This document shows positions 10,229-18,893 of a stretch of 64,000 nt of DNA, in pieces. The notes beneath the pieces are model-generated. The model was not told the origin of the DNA. It saw only the letters and a list, made by a program, of their open reading frames with translations, and searched no databases. Origin of the DNA: Massilia phyllostachyos. GTDB lineage: Bacteria > Pseudomonadota > Gammaproteobacteria > Burkholderiales > Burkholderiaceae_D. The stretch is from contig NZ_JAJNOC010000003.1 in assembly GCF_021044825.1 (NCBI RefSeq), positions 186,001 through 250,000 of the forward strand, in the 5' to 3' direction. Every line of letters starts with the position of its first letter. Position 1 is the first letter of the stretch. The position numbers were made by a program, and so were the translations under genes.

Positions 10229-10342
10229 ATGAAAGTTAACGCTTCAGTCAAGCGGATCTGCCGCAACTGCAAGATCATCAAGCGCAAGGGCGTGGTCCGT
10301 GTGATCTGCGTCGAGCCGCGTCACAAGCAGCGTCAAGGTTAA
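10229..10342 (+). CDS. rpmJ: 50S ribosomal protein L36 (zinc-binding form)
   Basis: 37 aa, [20 protein letters not shown] and so on. The zinc ribbon residues Cys11, Cys14, Cys27 and His32 are all present, so this is the zinc-containing paralogue, which in other bacteria is replaced by a C-minus copy under zinc starvation. It starts ATG after GAAGAGAGTGCAAA, 36 bases past infA. Confidence 0.96.
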   Translation: MKVNASVKRICRNCKIIKRKGVVRVICVEPRHKQRQG

Positions 10343-10354
10343 GAGGAATAACGA

Positions 10355-10720
10355 ATGGCACGTATTGCAGGGGTTAACATCCCAAATCATCAGCACACTG
10401 TTATCGGCCTGACGGCGATCTACGGTATTGGCCGTCCGCGTTCGCAGAAGATCTGCGACGCCACCGGTATCGCGACCAACAAAAAGGTCAAGGACCTGGA
10501 CGATAACGAACTCGAGAAGCTGCGTGACGAAGTCGCGAAGTTTGTCGTGGAAGGCGACCTGCGCCGCGAACTGTCCATGAACATCAAGCGTCTGATGGAC
10601 CTGGGCTGCTACCGCGGCATGCGTCACCGTAAGGGCCTGCCAGTGCGCGGTCAGCGCACCCGCACCAATGCACGTACCCGCAAGGGCCCGCGCAAGGCCG
10701 CTCAATCGCTGAAGAAATAA
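10355..10720 (+). CDS. rpsM: 30S ribosomal protein S13
   Basis: 121 aa. Starts [20 protein letters not shown] and ends in the basic tail [20 protein letters not shown] typical of S13, which contacts P-site tRNA and forms intersubunit bridges. First gene of the alpha operon (rpsM-rpsK-rpsD-rpoA-rplQ). In E. coli the S4-binding pseudoknot lies in the rpsM leader. Confidence 0.98.
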   Translation: MARIAGVNIPNHQHTVIGLTAIYGIGRPRSQKICDATGIATNKKVKDLDDNELEKLRDEVAKFVVEGDLRRELSMNIKRLMDLGCYRGMRHRKGLPVRGQRTRTNARTRKGPRKAAQSLKK

Positions 10721-10734
10721 TCTAGGAACCGACC

Positions 10735-11139
10735 ATGGCCAAGCAACAGAGCAGCGCAGCAGCAGCCCGCGTGCGCAAGAAAGTCAAGAAGAACGTCGCC
10801 GAGGGCATCGCCCACGTGCACGCGTCCTTCAACAACACCATCATCACGATCACCGACCGCCAGGGCAACGCCCTGTCGTGGGCAACCTCGGGCGGCGCCG
10901 GCTTCAAAGGCTCGCGCAAATCGACCCCGTTCGCAGCGCAGGTTGCTGCCGAAGCCGCGGGCAAGGTCGCTCAGGAATCGGGCGTGAAGAACCTGGAAGT
11001 GCGCATCAAGGGCCCAGGCCCGGGCCGTGAATCGGCTGTGCGTGCACTGAACAACCTGGGCATCAAGATCACCGAGATCCAGGACGTCACCCCGGTTCCG
11101 CACAACGGCTGCCGTCCGCCGAAGCGTCGTCGTATCTAA
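10735..11139 (+). CDS. rpsK: 30S ribosomal protein S11
   Basis: 134 aa. Contains the S11 signatures [20 protein letters not shown] and the C-terminal [17 protein letters not shown]11 lies on the 30S platform near the Shine-Dalgarno helix. It is followed by an unusually long 258-base gap before rpsD. Confidence 0.98.
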   Translation: MAKQQSSAAAARVRKKVKKNVAEGIAHVHASFNNTIITITDRQGNALSWATSGGAGFKGSRKSTPFAAQVAAEAAGKVAQESGVKNLEVRIKGPGPGRESAVRALNNLGIKITEIQDVTPVPHNGCRPPKRRRI

Positions 11140-11201
11140 TACGGCGTCGATTCGGGGGTAGGGGAGGCCTCGTGCCTCTCCTGCGTCGCGAAAAGCCAAC
11201 G

Positions 11202-11228
11202 ACGGGGCCTTGCGCCCCGTTGTGTTTT
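11202..11228 (+). terminator. Intrinsic terminator-like hairpin after rpsK
   Basis: ACGGGGC, loop CTTGC, GCCCCGT gives a perfect 7-bp stem followed by TGTGTTTT. A second, weaker hairpin (GGGGAGGC / GCCTCTCC) lies just before it at about 11161-11181. Together they look like an intrinsic terminator inside the alpha operon, between rpsK and rpsD. Confidence 0.6.
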
Positions 11229-11263
11229 ACGAGATTGGCCGGTGCAGTGCCCTGAAAATGGGT

Positions 11264-11344
11264 TATACTGCCCGGCTCTTGTCGTCTGCCGTTTTCACGG
11301 CGGGCGTTTTTTCAAGCCACGTCCGCTCTCTCGCAGAAGCGGAC
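11264..11344 (+). promoter_or_regulatory. Putative rpsD promoter and structured leader
   Basis: A TATACT -10-like element (11264-11269) is followed by a hairpin (GTCTGCCG, loop TTTTCA, CGGCGGGC, 11284-11305, two G-U pairs) with a GTTTTTT tail. A second stem follows, GTCCGCT (11321-11327) with AGCGGAC (11338-11344). No good -35 hexamer is found at 16-18 bases. The order (promoter, attenuator-like hairpin, second stem, rpsD) suggests separate control of S4, possibly autogenous. This is inference from structure only. Confidence 0.4.
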
Positions 11345-11397
11345 TAGCGCCTGGGCCGCATGGCTCTGGGGCGTGATCAATTTAAAAGGTATTCAAC

Positions 11398-12021
11398 GTG
11401 GCACGTTATATCGGACCAAAAGCAAAACTGTCGCGCCGTGAAGGCACCGACCTGTTCCTGAAGAGCGCACGCCGCTCGCTCGATTCGAAGTGCAAACTGG
11501 ACATCAAGCCAGGCCAGCACGGCGTCAAGTCGGGTGCCCGCACCTCGGACTACGGCAACCAGCTGCGTGAAAAGCAGAAGGTCAAGCGCATGTACGGCGT
11601 CCTCGAGCGTCAGTTCCGCCGCTACTTCGCTGAAGCATCGCGTAAAAAAGGCAACACCGGCGAAACCCTGCTGCGCCTGCTGGAAACCCGCCTGGACAAC
11701 GTCGCGTACCGCATGGGCTTCGGCTCGACCCGCGCCGAAGCACGCCAGTTGGTGAGCCACAAGGCCTTCACCGTCAACGGCCAGGTCGTGAATATCGCTT
11801 CCTACCAGGTCAAGACCGGCGACGTGATCGCTGTTCGTGAAAAAGCCAAGAAGCAAGTGCGTATCGCTGAAGCGCTGTCGCTGGCTGAACAGATCGGCTT
11901 CCCGAGCTGGGTGTCGGTCGATGCCAAGAAGTTCGAAGGCACCTTCCGTTCGTTCCCGGAGCGTAACGAGATCGCTGCTGACGTCAACGAAGCGCTGATC
12001 GTCGAACTGTACTCGCGTTAA
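11398..12021 (+). CDS. rpsD: 30S ribosomal protein S4
   Basis: 207 aa. [20 protein letters not shown] at the N-terminus and the S4 RNA-binding domain ([20 protein letters not shown]) are canonical. S4 initiates 30S assembly and in E. coli represses the alpha operon. Here it is isolated from rpsK by 258 bases and from rpoA by 298 bases, both with hairpins and terminator-like elements, so its expression may be set separately. Confidence 0.98.
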   Translation: MARYIGPKAKLSRREGTDLFLKSARRSLDSKCKLDIKPGQHGVKSGARTSDYGNQLREKQKVKRMYGVLERQFRRYFAEASRKKGNTGETLLRLLETRLDNVAYRMGFGSTRAEARQLVSHKAFTVNGQVVNIASYQVKTGDVIAVREKAKKQVRIAEALSLAEQIGFPSWVSVDAKKFEGTFRSFPERNEIAADVNEALIVELYSR

Positions 12022-12022
12022 T

Positions 12023-12055
12023 CGACTTCGTCGCGGTCTCCCCGCGACGAAGTCG
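12023..12055 (+). terminator. Strong hairpin directly after rpsD
   Basis: CGACTTCGTCGCGG, loop TCTCC, CCGCGACGAAGTCG: a perfect 14-bp stem starting two bases after the rpsD stop. There is no U-run, so it is more likely an mRNA-stabilising or processing structure, or part of the adjoining REP element, than a factor-independent terminator. Confidence 0.55.
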
Positions 12056-12129
12056 TCCCGGCGAAGGCCGGGATCCAAGTTTGCCGGCATATCGAAAAAC
12101 TTGGGTTCCGGCCTGCGCCGGAAGTCGGA
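12052..12129. repeat. REP/BIME-like inverted pair between rpsD and rpoA
   Basis: A forward unit at 12052-12082 (GTCGTCCCGGCGAAGGCCGG followed by GATCCAAGTTT) is followed after 14 bases by a reverse unit at 12097-12129 (AAACTTGGGTTCCGGCCTGC and so on). Each unit has its own GC-rich palindrome and the two are inverted relative to each other. The same sequence recurs in three other gaps of this window, so it is a dispersed repeat. Confidence 0.85.
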
Positions 12130-12237
12130 GCCGCCAGTGGCGGGTACGACGGTGGTGTGCGGCTGCAGCGACCAAAGGTCGGCGCCGCAACAGGATCAGA
12201 ATTTCACTTCCCGTCGTTCACTAGAATTCGTATCACC

Positions 12238-12265
12238 GCCTGCTCATCGAGCAGGCGCTTTTATT
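12238..12265 (+). terminator. Terminator-like hairpin upstream of rpoA
   Basis: GCCTGCTC, loop ATC, GAGCAGGC gives a perfect 8-bp stem followed by GCTTTTATT. It lies 55 bases before the rpoA start. A TAGAAT hexamer at 12222-12227 just before it could be a -10 element. Either partial termination after rpsD or attenuation of rpoA-rplQ is possible. Confidence 0.55.
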
Positions 12266-12319
12266 AATGCCATCAGCCTTATCGGTGTAACGAGCCGAGG
12301 GTATTGAAGAGGACATTTC

Positions 12320-13297
12320 ATGCAAAACAGTCTGTTGAAGCCACGTATTATCGATGTCGAAGCAATCGCTCCGGGTCACGCCAAAGTCGTGATGGAGCCG
12401 TTCGAGCGTGGTTATGGCCACACCCTGGGCAATGCGCTGCGTCGCGTGCTGCTGTCGTCGATGATCGGCTACGCGCCGACCGAAGTGACGATCGCCGGTG
12501 TCGTGCACGAGTACTCGTCGCTGGACGGCGTGCAGGAAGACGTCGTCGACCTGCTGCTGAACCTGAAGGGCGTGGTCTTCAAGGTCCACAACCGTGATTC
12601 GGTCACCCTGACCCTGAAGAAGGAAGGCGAAGGCGCCGTCCTGGCATCGGACATCGACCTGCCGCACGACGTCGAGCTGATCAACCCGGACCACGTGATC
12701 GCCCACCTGACCGCCGGCGGCAAGCTGGACATGCAGATCAAGGTCGAGAAGGGCCGCGGCTACGTTCCCGGCAACGTGCGCCGCCTGTCGGAAGACACCA
12801 ACAAGACCATCGGCCGCATCATCCTGGACGCATCGTTCTCGCCGGTCCGCCGCGTGTCGTACGCCGTGGAATCGGCCCGTGTCGAACAGCGTACCGACCT
12901 GGACAAGCTGATCATCAACATCGAGACCAACGGCGTCATCACCCCGGAAGAGGCGATCCGCCAGTCGGCACGCGTGCTGGTCGACCAGCTGAACGTGTTC
13001 GCCGCCCTGGAAGGCACCGAAGCCGCCGCCGAAGCACCGTCGCGCGCACCGCTGGTCGATCCGATCCTGCTGCGTCCGGTCGACGACCTGGAACTGACCG
13101 TCCGCTCGGCAAACTGCCTGAAAGCGGAAAACATCTACTACATCGGCGACCTGATCCAGCGTTCGGAAAACGAACTGCTCAAGACGCCGAACCTGGGCCG
13201 CAAGTCGCTAAACGAAATCAAGGAAGTCCTGGCTTCCCGCGGCCTGACCCTGGGCATGAAGCTGGAAAACTGGCCGCCTGCAGGTCTGGAAAAGTAA
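12320..13297 (+). CDS. rpoA: DNA-directed RNA polymerase subunit alpha
   Basis: 325 aa, normal for betaproteobacteria. The N-terminal assembly domain contains [20 protein letters not shown]. The C-terminal domain, from about residue 245, contains [20 protein letters not shown] and [20 protein letters not shown], which binds UP elements and activators. Start [20 protein letters not shown] after AAGAGGACATTTC. Part of the alpha operon but separated from rpsD by a repeat-bearing gap. Confidence 0.99.
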   Translation: MQNSLLKPRIIDVEAIAPGHAKVVMEPFERGYGHTLGNALRRVLLSSMIGYAPTEVTIAGVVHEYSSLDGVQEDVVDLLLNLKGVVFKVHNRDSVTLTLKKEGEGAVLASDIDLPHDVELINPDHVIAHLTAGGKLDMQIKVEKGRGYVPGNVRRLSEDTNKTIGRIILDASFSPVRRVSYAVESARVEQRTDLDKLIINIETNGVITPEEAIRQSARVLVDQLNVFAALEGTEAAAEAPSRAPLVDPILLRPVDDLELTVRSANCLKAENIYYIGDLIQRSENELLKTPNLGRKSLNEIKEVLASRGLTLGMKLENWPPAGLEK

Positions 13298-13306
13298 TTG
13301 CTGTAC

Positions 13307-13332
13307 CTGCCCGGGCAATGTCGTTCGGGCAG
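13307..13332 (+). promoter_or_regulatory. Hairpin in rpoA-rplQ gap
   Basis: CTGCCCG at 13307-13313 pairs with CGGGCAG at 13326-13332 across a 12-base loop, followed by TCTTAAA. It is a modest stem in the 120-base spacer between rpoA and rplQ. It could be a pause or processing site; no promoter was recognised in the gap. Confidence 0.3.
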
Positions 13333-13417
13333 TCTTAAACCCCTAGAACCGGTCCGCGGACATGCGCAAGCATGAACGATCGAAGAACTGGACATTAAAC
13401 ACTCGAAAGGAAGTACC

Positions 13418-13813
13418 ATGCGTCACCGTCACGGCCTCCGTAAGCTGAACCGTACCTCGTCCCACCGCCTGGCAATGCTGCGCAACATGACCGTCTCGCT
13501 GCTGCGTCATGAAGCCATCAAGACCACCGTGCCGAAAGCCAAGGAACTGCGTCGCGTCATCGAACCGATCCTGACCCTGGGCAAGACCGACACCCTGGCC
13601 AACAAGCGCCTGGCATTCGCTCGCCTGCGCGATCGCGAAATGGTGCAGAAGCTGTTCGCCGAACTCGGCCCGCGTTACGCCAACCGCAACGGCGGCTACC
13701 TGCGCATCCTGAAAATGGGTTTCCGCGTGGGCGACAATGCGCCGATGGCCTACGTCGAACTGCTGGACCGTCCGGAAGTCACCTCGGCTGAAGAAGCACC
13801 GACCGCCGAGTAA
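13418..13813 (+). CDS. rplQ: 50S ribosomal protein L17
   Basis: 131 aa. [20 protein letters not shown] is the invariant L17 N-terminus, and [20 protein letters not shown] is near the end. The start follows CGAAAGGAAGTACC. Last gene of the alpha operon; a strong terminator follows. Confidence 0.98.
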   Translation: MRHRHGLRKLNRTSSHRLAMLRNMTVSLLRHEAIKTTVPKAKELRRVIEPILTLGKTDTLANKRLAFARLRDREMVQKLFAELGPRYANRNGGYLRILKMGFRVGDNAPMAYVELLDRPEVTSAEEAPTAE

Positions 13814-13834
13814 TCGCTTCGCGCGACTCGAAAG

Positions 13835-13861
13835 AACCAGGCCTTGCGCCTGGTTTTTTTT
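13835..13861 (+). terminator. Rho-independent terminator of the alpha operon
   Basis: AACCAGGC, loop CTTGC, GCCTGGTT followed by an unbroken T-run to 13861. Textbook structure 22 bases after rplQ. Confidence 0.92.
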
Positions 13862-13941
13862 CGCCAGTATGGCGCCGGGCCGAGCAGGGCGGCGGCGGCC
13901 GGTGTACCATGCCGGTGCGCTGTAACAACTCATCCGACACC

Positions 13942-15819
13942 ATGTTCCTTTCGTTTCACCGTTTCACGAGCGGCCTGCTGCTGGCCTGCCTGGCCATCCT
14001 GCTCGGCTTCGCGCCGGGCGCCCGCGCCGACGACTTCCTCGACCCCGCCATCGCCTTCCGTTTCGAGGCGCGCATGCTCGACCCGCAGACCGTCGAGGTG
14101 CGCTACGGGATCGCCGACGGCTACTACATGTACCGCGAACGCTTCGCCTTCCGCGCCGCCGGCGCGAAGCTGGGCACGCCCGAGATCCCGCCGGGCAAGG
14201 TGAAATACGACGAGACCTTTCAGAAGGACGTCGAGACCTACAAGGGCGAGGTGGTGATCCGGATTCCGGTGGAAGGCAGCGGGCCGTTCACGCTCACCGC
14301 CACCAGCCAGGGCTGCGCCGACGCGGGCCTGTGCTATCCGCCGCAGGATCACAGCGCCCAGTTGGCGGCAGGTGGCGGCGCTCCGACTGCGCCTGCGCTG
14401 CCGATCGGGGCAAGCGCGGGCGCGAATCCGCCGCAGATGTCGACCGGGCCCTTGTCCTCGCAGCCGGCAATGGATACTGCACCCGCAGCAGCGCAAACCG
14501 CACCTGTCGCGGCCGAGCCGGCGCCTGCAGTGACGGCAGCGCCCCAACCGGCATCCACCGCGCCATCCGATATGTCGCGCATCGACGCCGTGCTGCAGGG
14601 CGGCCGCCTGCTCGCCATCGTCCCCGCCTTCATCCTGCTCGGCCTCGGCCTGGCCTTCACGCCCTGCGTGCTGCCGATGGTGCCGATTTTGTCGTCCATC
14701 ATCGTCGGCGAAGGCCAGGTCAGCCGTGGCCGCGGCTTCCTGCTCTCGGCGACCTATTCGCTCGGCATGGCCATCGTCTACACCCTGCTCGGCGTCGCCG
14801 CCGGGCTGGCCGGCGAGGGCTTGTCGGCCGCGCTGCAGAACCCGTGGGTGCTGGGCGCCTTCGCCCTCTTGATCGTGGCGATGGCGATGTCGATGTTCGG
14901 CTTCTACGAGCTGCAGCTGCCTTCCAGCCTGCAAAGCCGCCTGGCCGGCGCCTCGAGCCGCCAGTCCGGCGGCAAGCTGCTCGGGGTGTTCGCGATGGGC
15001 GCGATCTCGGCCCTGATCGTCGGCCCCTGCGTGGCCGCGCCGCTGGCCGGCGCCCTGGTCTACATCAGTCAGACCCGCGACGTCGTCGTCGGCGGCGCGG
15101 CGCTGTTCTCGATGGCGGTGGGGATGAGCATCCCGCTGCTGCTGGTCGGCGTCTCGGCCGGCACACTGCTGCCGCGCGCCGGCGCCTGGATGGAATCGGT
15201 CAAGCGCCTGTTCGGCGTGCTGATGCTGGCGATGGCCCTGTGGCTGGTGTCGCCGGTGCTGCCGCCGATCGTGCAGATGCTGGGCTGGGCGGCGCTGCTG
15301 CTGGGCTATGGCTTCTACCTGCTGCGCAAGCACAAGCACTGGGTGGCGATGGCGGCGGGCGCCGCGTTTGCCTTGCTGGGCGGTATCCAGCTGGTCGGCG
15401 CCGCCACGGGCGGACGCGATGCGCTTGCTCCGCTGGCGCACCTGACAGGCGGCGCGCATCAGGGGCTGGTCTTCAAGCGAATCAAGACCGTGGAGGACCT
15501 TGACCGCGAGCTGGCCAATACGGGCGGCAAGACGGTGATGCTGGACTTCTATGCGGACTGGTGCGTGTCGTGCAAGGAGATGGAGAAGCTGACCTTCGTC
15601 GATCCGAACGTACAGGCGAAGCTGGCGAATACGACCCTGTTGCAGGTGGACGTGACGGCCAACGATGCGGCGGACAAGGCCATGCTCAAGCGTTTCAAGC
15701 TGTTCGGGCCGCCGGGGATCATCCTTTTTGGGGCGGATGGAAAAGAGATCGACGATAGTCGGGTCATCGGGTATCAAAACCCGCAGAAATTCCTGGCGTC
15801 TCTGGCGAAGCTGCCGTGA
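13942..15819 (+). CDS. dsbD: Thiol:disulfide interchange protein DsbD
   Basis: 625 aa from ATG 13942 (MFLSFHRFTS). A signal peptide runs to about residue 29 (GARA-D). The N-terminal periplasmic domain carries the redox pair Cys125/Cys131 (CADAGLC). The membrane domain carries FTPCVLPMVPILSS and GPCVAAPLAGALVY with its two buried cysteines. The C-terminal thioredoxin-like domain has WCVSC (Cys541/Cys544). DsbD passes electrons from cytosolic thioredoxin to periplasmic DsbC/DsbG and cytochrome c maturation. A low-complexity Ala/Pro linker (about 145-215) joins the alpha and membrane domains. The frame extends eleven codons upstream, but the signal peptide supports the chosen start. Confidence 0.95.
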   Translation: MFLSFHRFTSGLLLACLAILLGFAPGARADDFLDPAIAFRFEARMLDPQTVEVRYGIADGYYMYRERFAFRAAGAKLGTPEIPPGKVKYDETFQKDVETYKGEVVIRIPVEGSGPFTLTATSQGCADAGLCYPPQDHSAQLAAGGGAPTAPALPIGASAGANPPQMSTGPLSSQPAMDTAPAAAQTAPVAAEPAPAVTAAPQPASTAPSDMSRIDAVLQGGRLLAIVPAFILLGLGLAFTPCVLPMVPILSSIIVGEGQVSRGRGFLLSATYSLGMAIVYTLLGVAAGLAGEGLSAALQNPWVLGAFALLIVAMAMSMFGFYELQLPSSLQSRLAGASSRQSGGKLLGVFAMGAISALIVGPCVAAPLAGALVYISQTRDVVVGGAALFSMAVGMSIPLLLVGVSAGTLLPRAGAWMESVKRLFGVLMLAMALWLVSPVLPPIVQMLGWAALLLGYGFYLLRKHKHWVAMAAGAAFALLGGIQLVGAATGGRDALAPLAHLTGGAHQGLVFKRIKTVEDLDRELANTGGKTVMLDFYADWCVSCKEMEKLTFVDPNVQAKLANTTLLQVDVTANDAADKAMLKRFKLFGPPGIILFGADGKEIDDSRVIGYQNPQKFLASLAKLP

Positions 15820-15826
15820 GTTGAAC

Positions 15827-15895
15827 GCGTGGGCGGCGGACCGCCCACCCTACGGAAAATCGCTTTTGCAGGGTGGGCAAGTTTCTTGCCCACGC
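15827..15895. repeat. Double-hairpin palindromic repeat between dsbD and spy-like gene
   Basis: Two hairpins, GTGGGCGG/CCGCCCAC (15829-15848) and GTGGGCAAG/CTTGCCCAC (15873-15893), lie within a larger inverted repeat whose arms begin GCGTGGGC (15827) and end GCCCACGC (15895). The genes on either side converge, so it may act as a bidirectional transcription stop. The form resembles a dispersed intergenic repeat. Confidence 0.7.
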
Positions 15896-15912
15896 GGTCA
15901 GCCAGCCTGAAA

Positions 15913-16467
15913 TTAGCCGCGCATCATGCCGTGGCCGCCGCGGTGATGACGGCCATGCTTCTGCTCGTCGAACACCTTGCGCTGTTCCGGCGTGAGGGCC
16001 GCGTACAGGCTGTTCAGGGCCGACAGGCGCGCTTCCATGCGGGCGGTGCGCTGCTTCTGCATGGCGATCTGGCGTTCCAGGCGCTGCGGGGCGGTGAGGG
16101 CGGTGCGCTGCTCCTTCGTCAGGCGCTGGCCGGCACGGTCACCCTGCTGCTGCGGCGCCATGCTGGCCACGAAAGCCTGCCACACGGGCTGCTGGGCGCG
16201 GGTCAGCTTGAGGTCGTCGGCCAGCCTGGCCTGGCGGGCGGCGCGGTGTTCGGCGCGCTTGGCCTTGAACTCGGCGAACTTCGCCTGGCGCTGTTCCGGC
16301 GTCAAATTGCGGAACTCGGCGCGTTTCGCTTCGCGCTGTTCCTTGCTCATCGCATGCGGATGGCGGCCTTCCTGGGGCGCGGCGGTCTGGGCCTGGACAC
16401 CCAGCGAGGCGCCGGCGATGCCGAGTGCGGACAGGACGATGACCAGGTTTTTGCGGACGGTATTCAT
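15913..16467 (-). CDS. Spy/CpxP-family periplasmic chaperone
   Basis: 184 aa from MNTVRKNLVIVLSALGIAGA; a signal peptide ends near VQAQ. The mature part is almost all charged helix, with two LTPEQR motifs (LTPEQRQAKFAEF and LTPEQRKVFDEQ), the LTxxQ signature of Spy and CpxP. It ends in a His/Gly-rich tail, HGRHHRGGHGMMRG, that could bind metal. AGAGGAAACAACC precedes the ATG; a longer frame upstream is rejected because it would bury the signal peptide. It is divergent from a two-component system followed by an RND pump, reminiscent of BaeR control of spy and mdtABC in E. coli. Role inferred: ATP-independent envelope chaperone. Confidence 0.8.
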   Translation of the reverse strand: MNTVRKNLVIVLSALGIAGASLGVQAQTAAPQEGRHPHAMSKEQREAKRAEFRNLTPEQRQAKFAEFKAKRAEHRAARQARLADDLKLTRAQQPVWQAFVASMAPQQQGDRAGQRLTKEQRTALTAPQRLERQIAMQKQRTARMEARLSALNSLYAALTPEQRKVFDEQKHGRHHRGGHGMMRG

Positions 16468-16586
16468 GGTTGTTTCCTCTGTGAGAATGAGAAGTCGGTC
16501 GGTGTGCACCTTGCATCCGGACTGCTCGCTGCACGGTTCCCATCATCGGAAAAAACTGTAACCGCGGGATTTCCCCTGTCCGGTAC

Positions 16587-16635
16587 TTTGTATCAATATG
16601 TTTCGCGCTCAGCGGCATATACAAGCCGATACAAA
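16587..16635. promoter_or_regulatory. Candidate response-regulator sites, ATACAA repeats
   Basis: Between the divergent spy-like gene and the response regulator are three copies of a six-base half-site. One is inverted, TTGTAT at 16588-16593; two are direct, ATACAA at 16619-16624 and 16629-16634, exactly ten bases apart. TTTGTATC (16587) and GATACAAA (16628) also form an inverted pair. Ten-base spaced direct repeats are the usual target of OmpR-family regulators. Binding is inferred. Confidence 0.45.
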
Positions 16636-16676
16636 ACGGCTGTCCAAGGGTGCGCCGAATCCGGATAATTGCGGTC

Positions 16677-17405
16677 ATGGACAATCCCTCTACGATCTTG
16701 ATCGTCGACGACGACCGCGATATCCGCACTCTGCTCGCCGACTACCTCGAGTCGAACGGCTACCGCACGATCGCCGCCGCCGACGGCACCGGCATGTGGA
16801 AAGCGCTCGACGACGCGCGCCCGGACCTGATCGTGCTCGACCTGAACATGCCGGGCGACGACGGCCTGACCCTGTGCCGCAAGCTGCGCGCCACCTCCAG
16901 CCTGCCGGTCATCATGCTGACCGCCCGCAACGAGCCGCTCGACCGCATCCTCGGCCTCGAGATGGGCGCCGACGACTACCTGCCGAAACCCTTCGAGCCG
17001 CGCGAACTGCTGGCGCGCATCCGCAGCGTGCTGCGCCGTTCGCATGCGATGCCGTCCAACGCCCCGTCCGAGAACGTGCAGCAGATGCGCTTTTCCGGCT
17101 GGACCCTGGACCTGACCGCGCGCCACCTGGTCAACCCGCAGGGCGTGGTGATCATGCTGTCGGGCGCCGAGTTCCGCCTGTTGCGCGTCTTCCTCGAGCA
17201 TCCGAACCGCGTGCTCAACCGCGACCAGCTGCTGAACCTGACCCAGGGCCGCGACGCCGACCCCTTCGACCGCTCGATCGACATCCAGATCTCGCGCCTG
17301 CGCCAGAAGCTGGGCGAAGACGCGCGCATGCCGCAGATCATCAAGACCGTGCGCAACGGCGGCTACGTGCTGGCCGGCCAGGTGACCGTGGAGCCGCCGG
17401 CGTGA
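16677..17405 (+). CDS. OmpR-family response regulator
   Basis: 242 aa from ATG 16677 (MDNPSTILIVDDDRDIRTLL). The receiver domain has the acidic pocket DDD at 11-13, the phospho-acceptor Asp55 (LIVLDLNMP) and Lys104 (LPKPF). The C-terminal winged-helix domain contains LSGAEFRLLRVFLEHPNRVL and ends at the wing, IIKTVRNGGYVLA. The GTG of the sensor kinase overlaps its stop (GTGA), so the two are translationally coupled. Divergent from a Spy-like chaperone and upstream of an RND efflux operon: a likely envelope-stress or efflux regulator. The in-frame GTG nine codons upstream is a less likely start. Confidence 0.9.
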   Translation: MDNPSTILIVDDDRDIRTLLADYLESNGYRTIAAADGTGMWKALDDARPDLIVLDLNMPGDDGLTLCRKLRATSSLPVIMLTARNEPLDRILGLEMGADDYLPKPFEPRELLARIRSVLRRSHAMPSNAPSENVQQMRFSGWTLDLTARHLVNPQGVVIMLSGAEFRLLRVFLEHPNRVLNRDQLLNLTQGRDADPFDRSIDIQISRLRQKLGEDARMPQIIKTVRNGGYVLAGQVTVEPPA

Positions 17406-18763
17406 AAGCCTTCTTCGGCTCGATGACCGGGCGCGTGTTCATCACCCTGCTGCTCGGCATCGTGATCTCGGCGGCGCTGACCCAGCTGGCCGCCGACCTC
17501 GAACGCCTGCGCGTGATCGAACAGCAGCGCGACCAGCACCTGCTGGAACGCGCCGAACAGCTCGTCATGGCGACCGAGATCGTGCCGACCTCGGCGCGCT
17601 CGGTCTACCTGTCGGTGGCGAACCGTCCCGGCCTGCGCCTGGAAGTCGGCAACGTCACGCCCCCAAGCCAGCCGCCCAGCTGGTTCGCGCGCTCGCTGGC
17701 GGCGCGCCTGGGCGACGGCTACCGCATCACCTCGGCCGCCGGCCGCCCGGCCTCCTGCGACATGCCGCAGCGGCAAATGGTGCTCTATGGCCTGGTCTCG
17801 ACCGACTGGCGCGGCGCCTGCGAAACCCTGAACGTGCGCCTGCGCGACGGCGAGGAGCTGCGCCTGTCGGTGCTGCCGCCGCGCTCGGTCTTCACCGGCC
17901 CCGAAACCGACTACCGCACCACCATCGCCTTGTTCCTGGTCAGCATCGCGGCGCTGGCCTACCTGGTGGCGCGCATGACGACCCGACCGCTCAAGGTGCT
18001 GGCGCGCGCCGCCCAGGACCTGGGCCAGGACATCAACCGCGCGCCGCTGTCCCTGGACGGCGCCAGCGAGATCCGCCAGGCCAGCGCGGCCTTCAACGCC
18101 ATGCAGGCGCGCATCCGCCAGTACATTTTCCAGCGCACGCAGATGCTGGCCGCCATCACCCACGACCTGCAGACTCCCTTGACGCGCATGCGCCTGCGCC
18201 TGGAAAAGGTGTCGGACCGCGAGCTGCAGGAGCGCCTGATCGGCGACCTGTCGGCGATGCAGGAAATGGTGCGCGAAGGCCTGGTGCTGGCGCGCAGCAT
18301 GGACACCACCGAGAACATGCAGATGCTGGACCTCGATTCGCTACTGGAAGCCGTGTGCGCCGACGCCGTCGACGCCGGCCAGCAGGTCGAGCTGAAGGGC
18401 CACGCCGGCATGGCCCTGATGGGCCGGCCGCTCGACCTGCGCCGCTGCCTCGGCAACCTGATCGACAACGCGGTGAAGTACGGCCGCGACGTGCGCGTCT
18501 GCGTCGACCGCAGCAACGGCGCGGCGCGGGTGCGCATCCGCGACAGCGGCCCGGGCATCCCGGCCACCGAGCTGGGCCGGGTGTTCGATCCCTTCTACCG
18601 GATCGAGACCTCGCGCTCGCGCGAGTCGGGCGGCACCGGCCTGGGGCTGACGATCGCGCGCAACATCGCCGAGCAGCACGGCGGCAGCATCGCCCTGGCG
18701 AATCACCCGGAAGGCGGCCTGGAAGTCACGCTGATGCTGCCGGAGTACTACCCGAACAAGTGA
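17402..18763 (+). CDS. Sensor histidine kinase, EnvZ-like
   Basis: 453 aa from GTG 17402. TM1 (VFITLLLGIVISAALTQLA) is followed by a periplasmic sensor region of about 135 residues. TM2 (TIALFLVSIAALAYLVA), a HAMP domain, the H-box ITHDLQTPLTRM with His254, the N-box NLIDNAVKYG, and the G boxes DSGPGIP and GGTGLGLTIA follow. The frame remains open through the preceding response regulator, but that is a different-frame artefact, not a fusion. Partner of the regulator at 16677. The stop codon overlaps an ATACAA motif like those upstream of the regulator. Confidence 0.9.
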   Translation: MKAFFGSMTGRVFITLLLGIVISAALTQLAADLERLRVIEQQRDQHLLERAEQLVMATEIVPTSARSVYLSVANRPGLRLEVGNVTPPSQPPSWFARSLAARLGDGYRITSAAGRPASCDMPQRQMVLYGLVSTDWRGACETLNVRLRDGEELRLSVLPPRSVFTGPETDYRTTIALFLVSIAALAYLVARMTTRPLKVLARAAQDLGQDINRAPLSLDGASEIRQASAAFNAMQARIRQYIFQRTQMLAAITHDLQTPLTRMRLRLEKVSDRELQERLIGDLSAMQEMVREGLVLARSMDTTENMQMLDLDSLLEAVCADAVDAGQQVELKGHAGMALMGRPLDLRRCLGNLIDNAVKYGRDVRVCVDRSNGAARVRIRDSGPGIPATELGRVFDPFYRIETSRSRESGGTGLGLTIARNIAEQHGGSIALANHPEGGLEVTLMLPEYYPNK

Positions 18764-18785
18764 TACAAAGCGACACCGCATACAC
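18763..18785. promoter_or_regulatory. ATACAA/ATACAC motifs upstream of the RND operon
   Basis: ATACAA at 18763-18768 and ATACAC at 18780-18785 lie 109-131 bases before the efflux adaptor start. They match the half-site seen three times upstream of the cognate-looking response regulator. Spacing is 17 bases rather than 10, so the match is weaker. Confidence 0.3.
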
Positions 18786-18893
18786 AATCCTGAAACATGG
18801 CCGTGCGAGAATGGTGCGCCCCGCGTATGGGCATGCGCGGCAGGCTGGATAATCGAAAGAAATAGCCGCCGGGACTGGCGGCAAGGGACGAAC

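Noticed and set aside
12052..12129. Inverted REP pair considered as the start of a CRISPR-like array
   Set aside because: Only two inverted units, no regular spacers and no cas genes. No CRISPR array is present anywhere in the window.
16598..18763. A 721-codon frame that could look like a fused regulator-kinase
   Set aside because: Its first part is the response-regulator DNA read in the wrong frame. The true regulator is in another frame and ends with TGA overlapping the kinase GTG.
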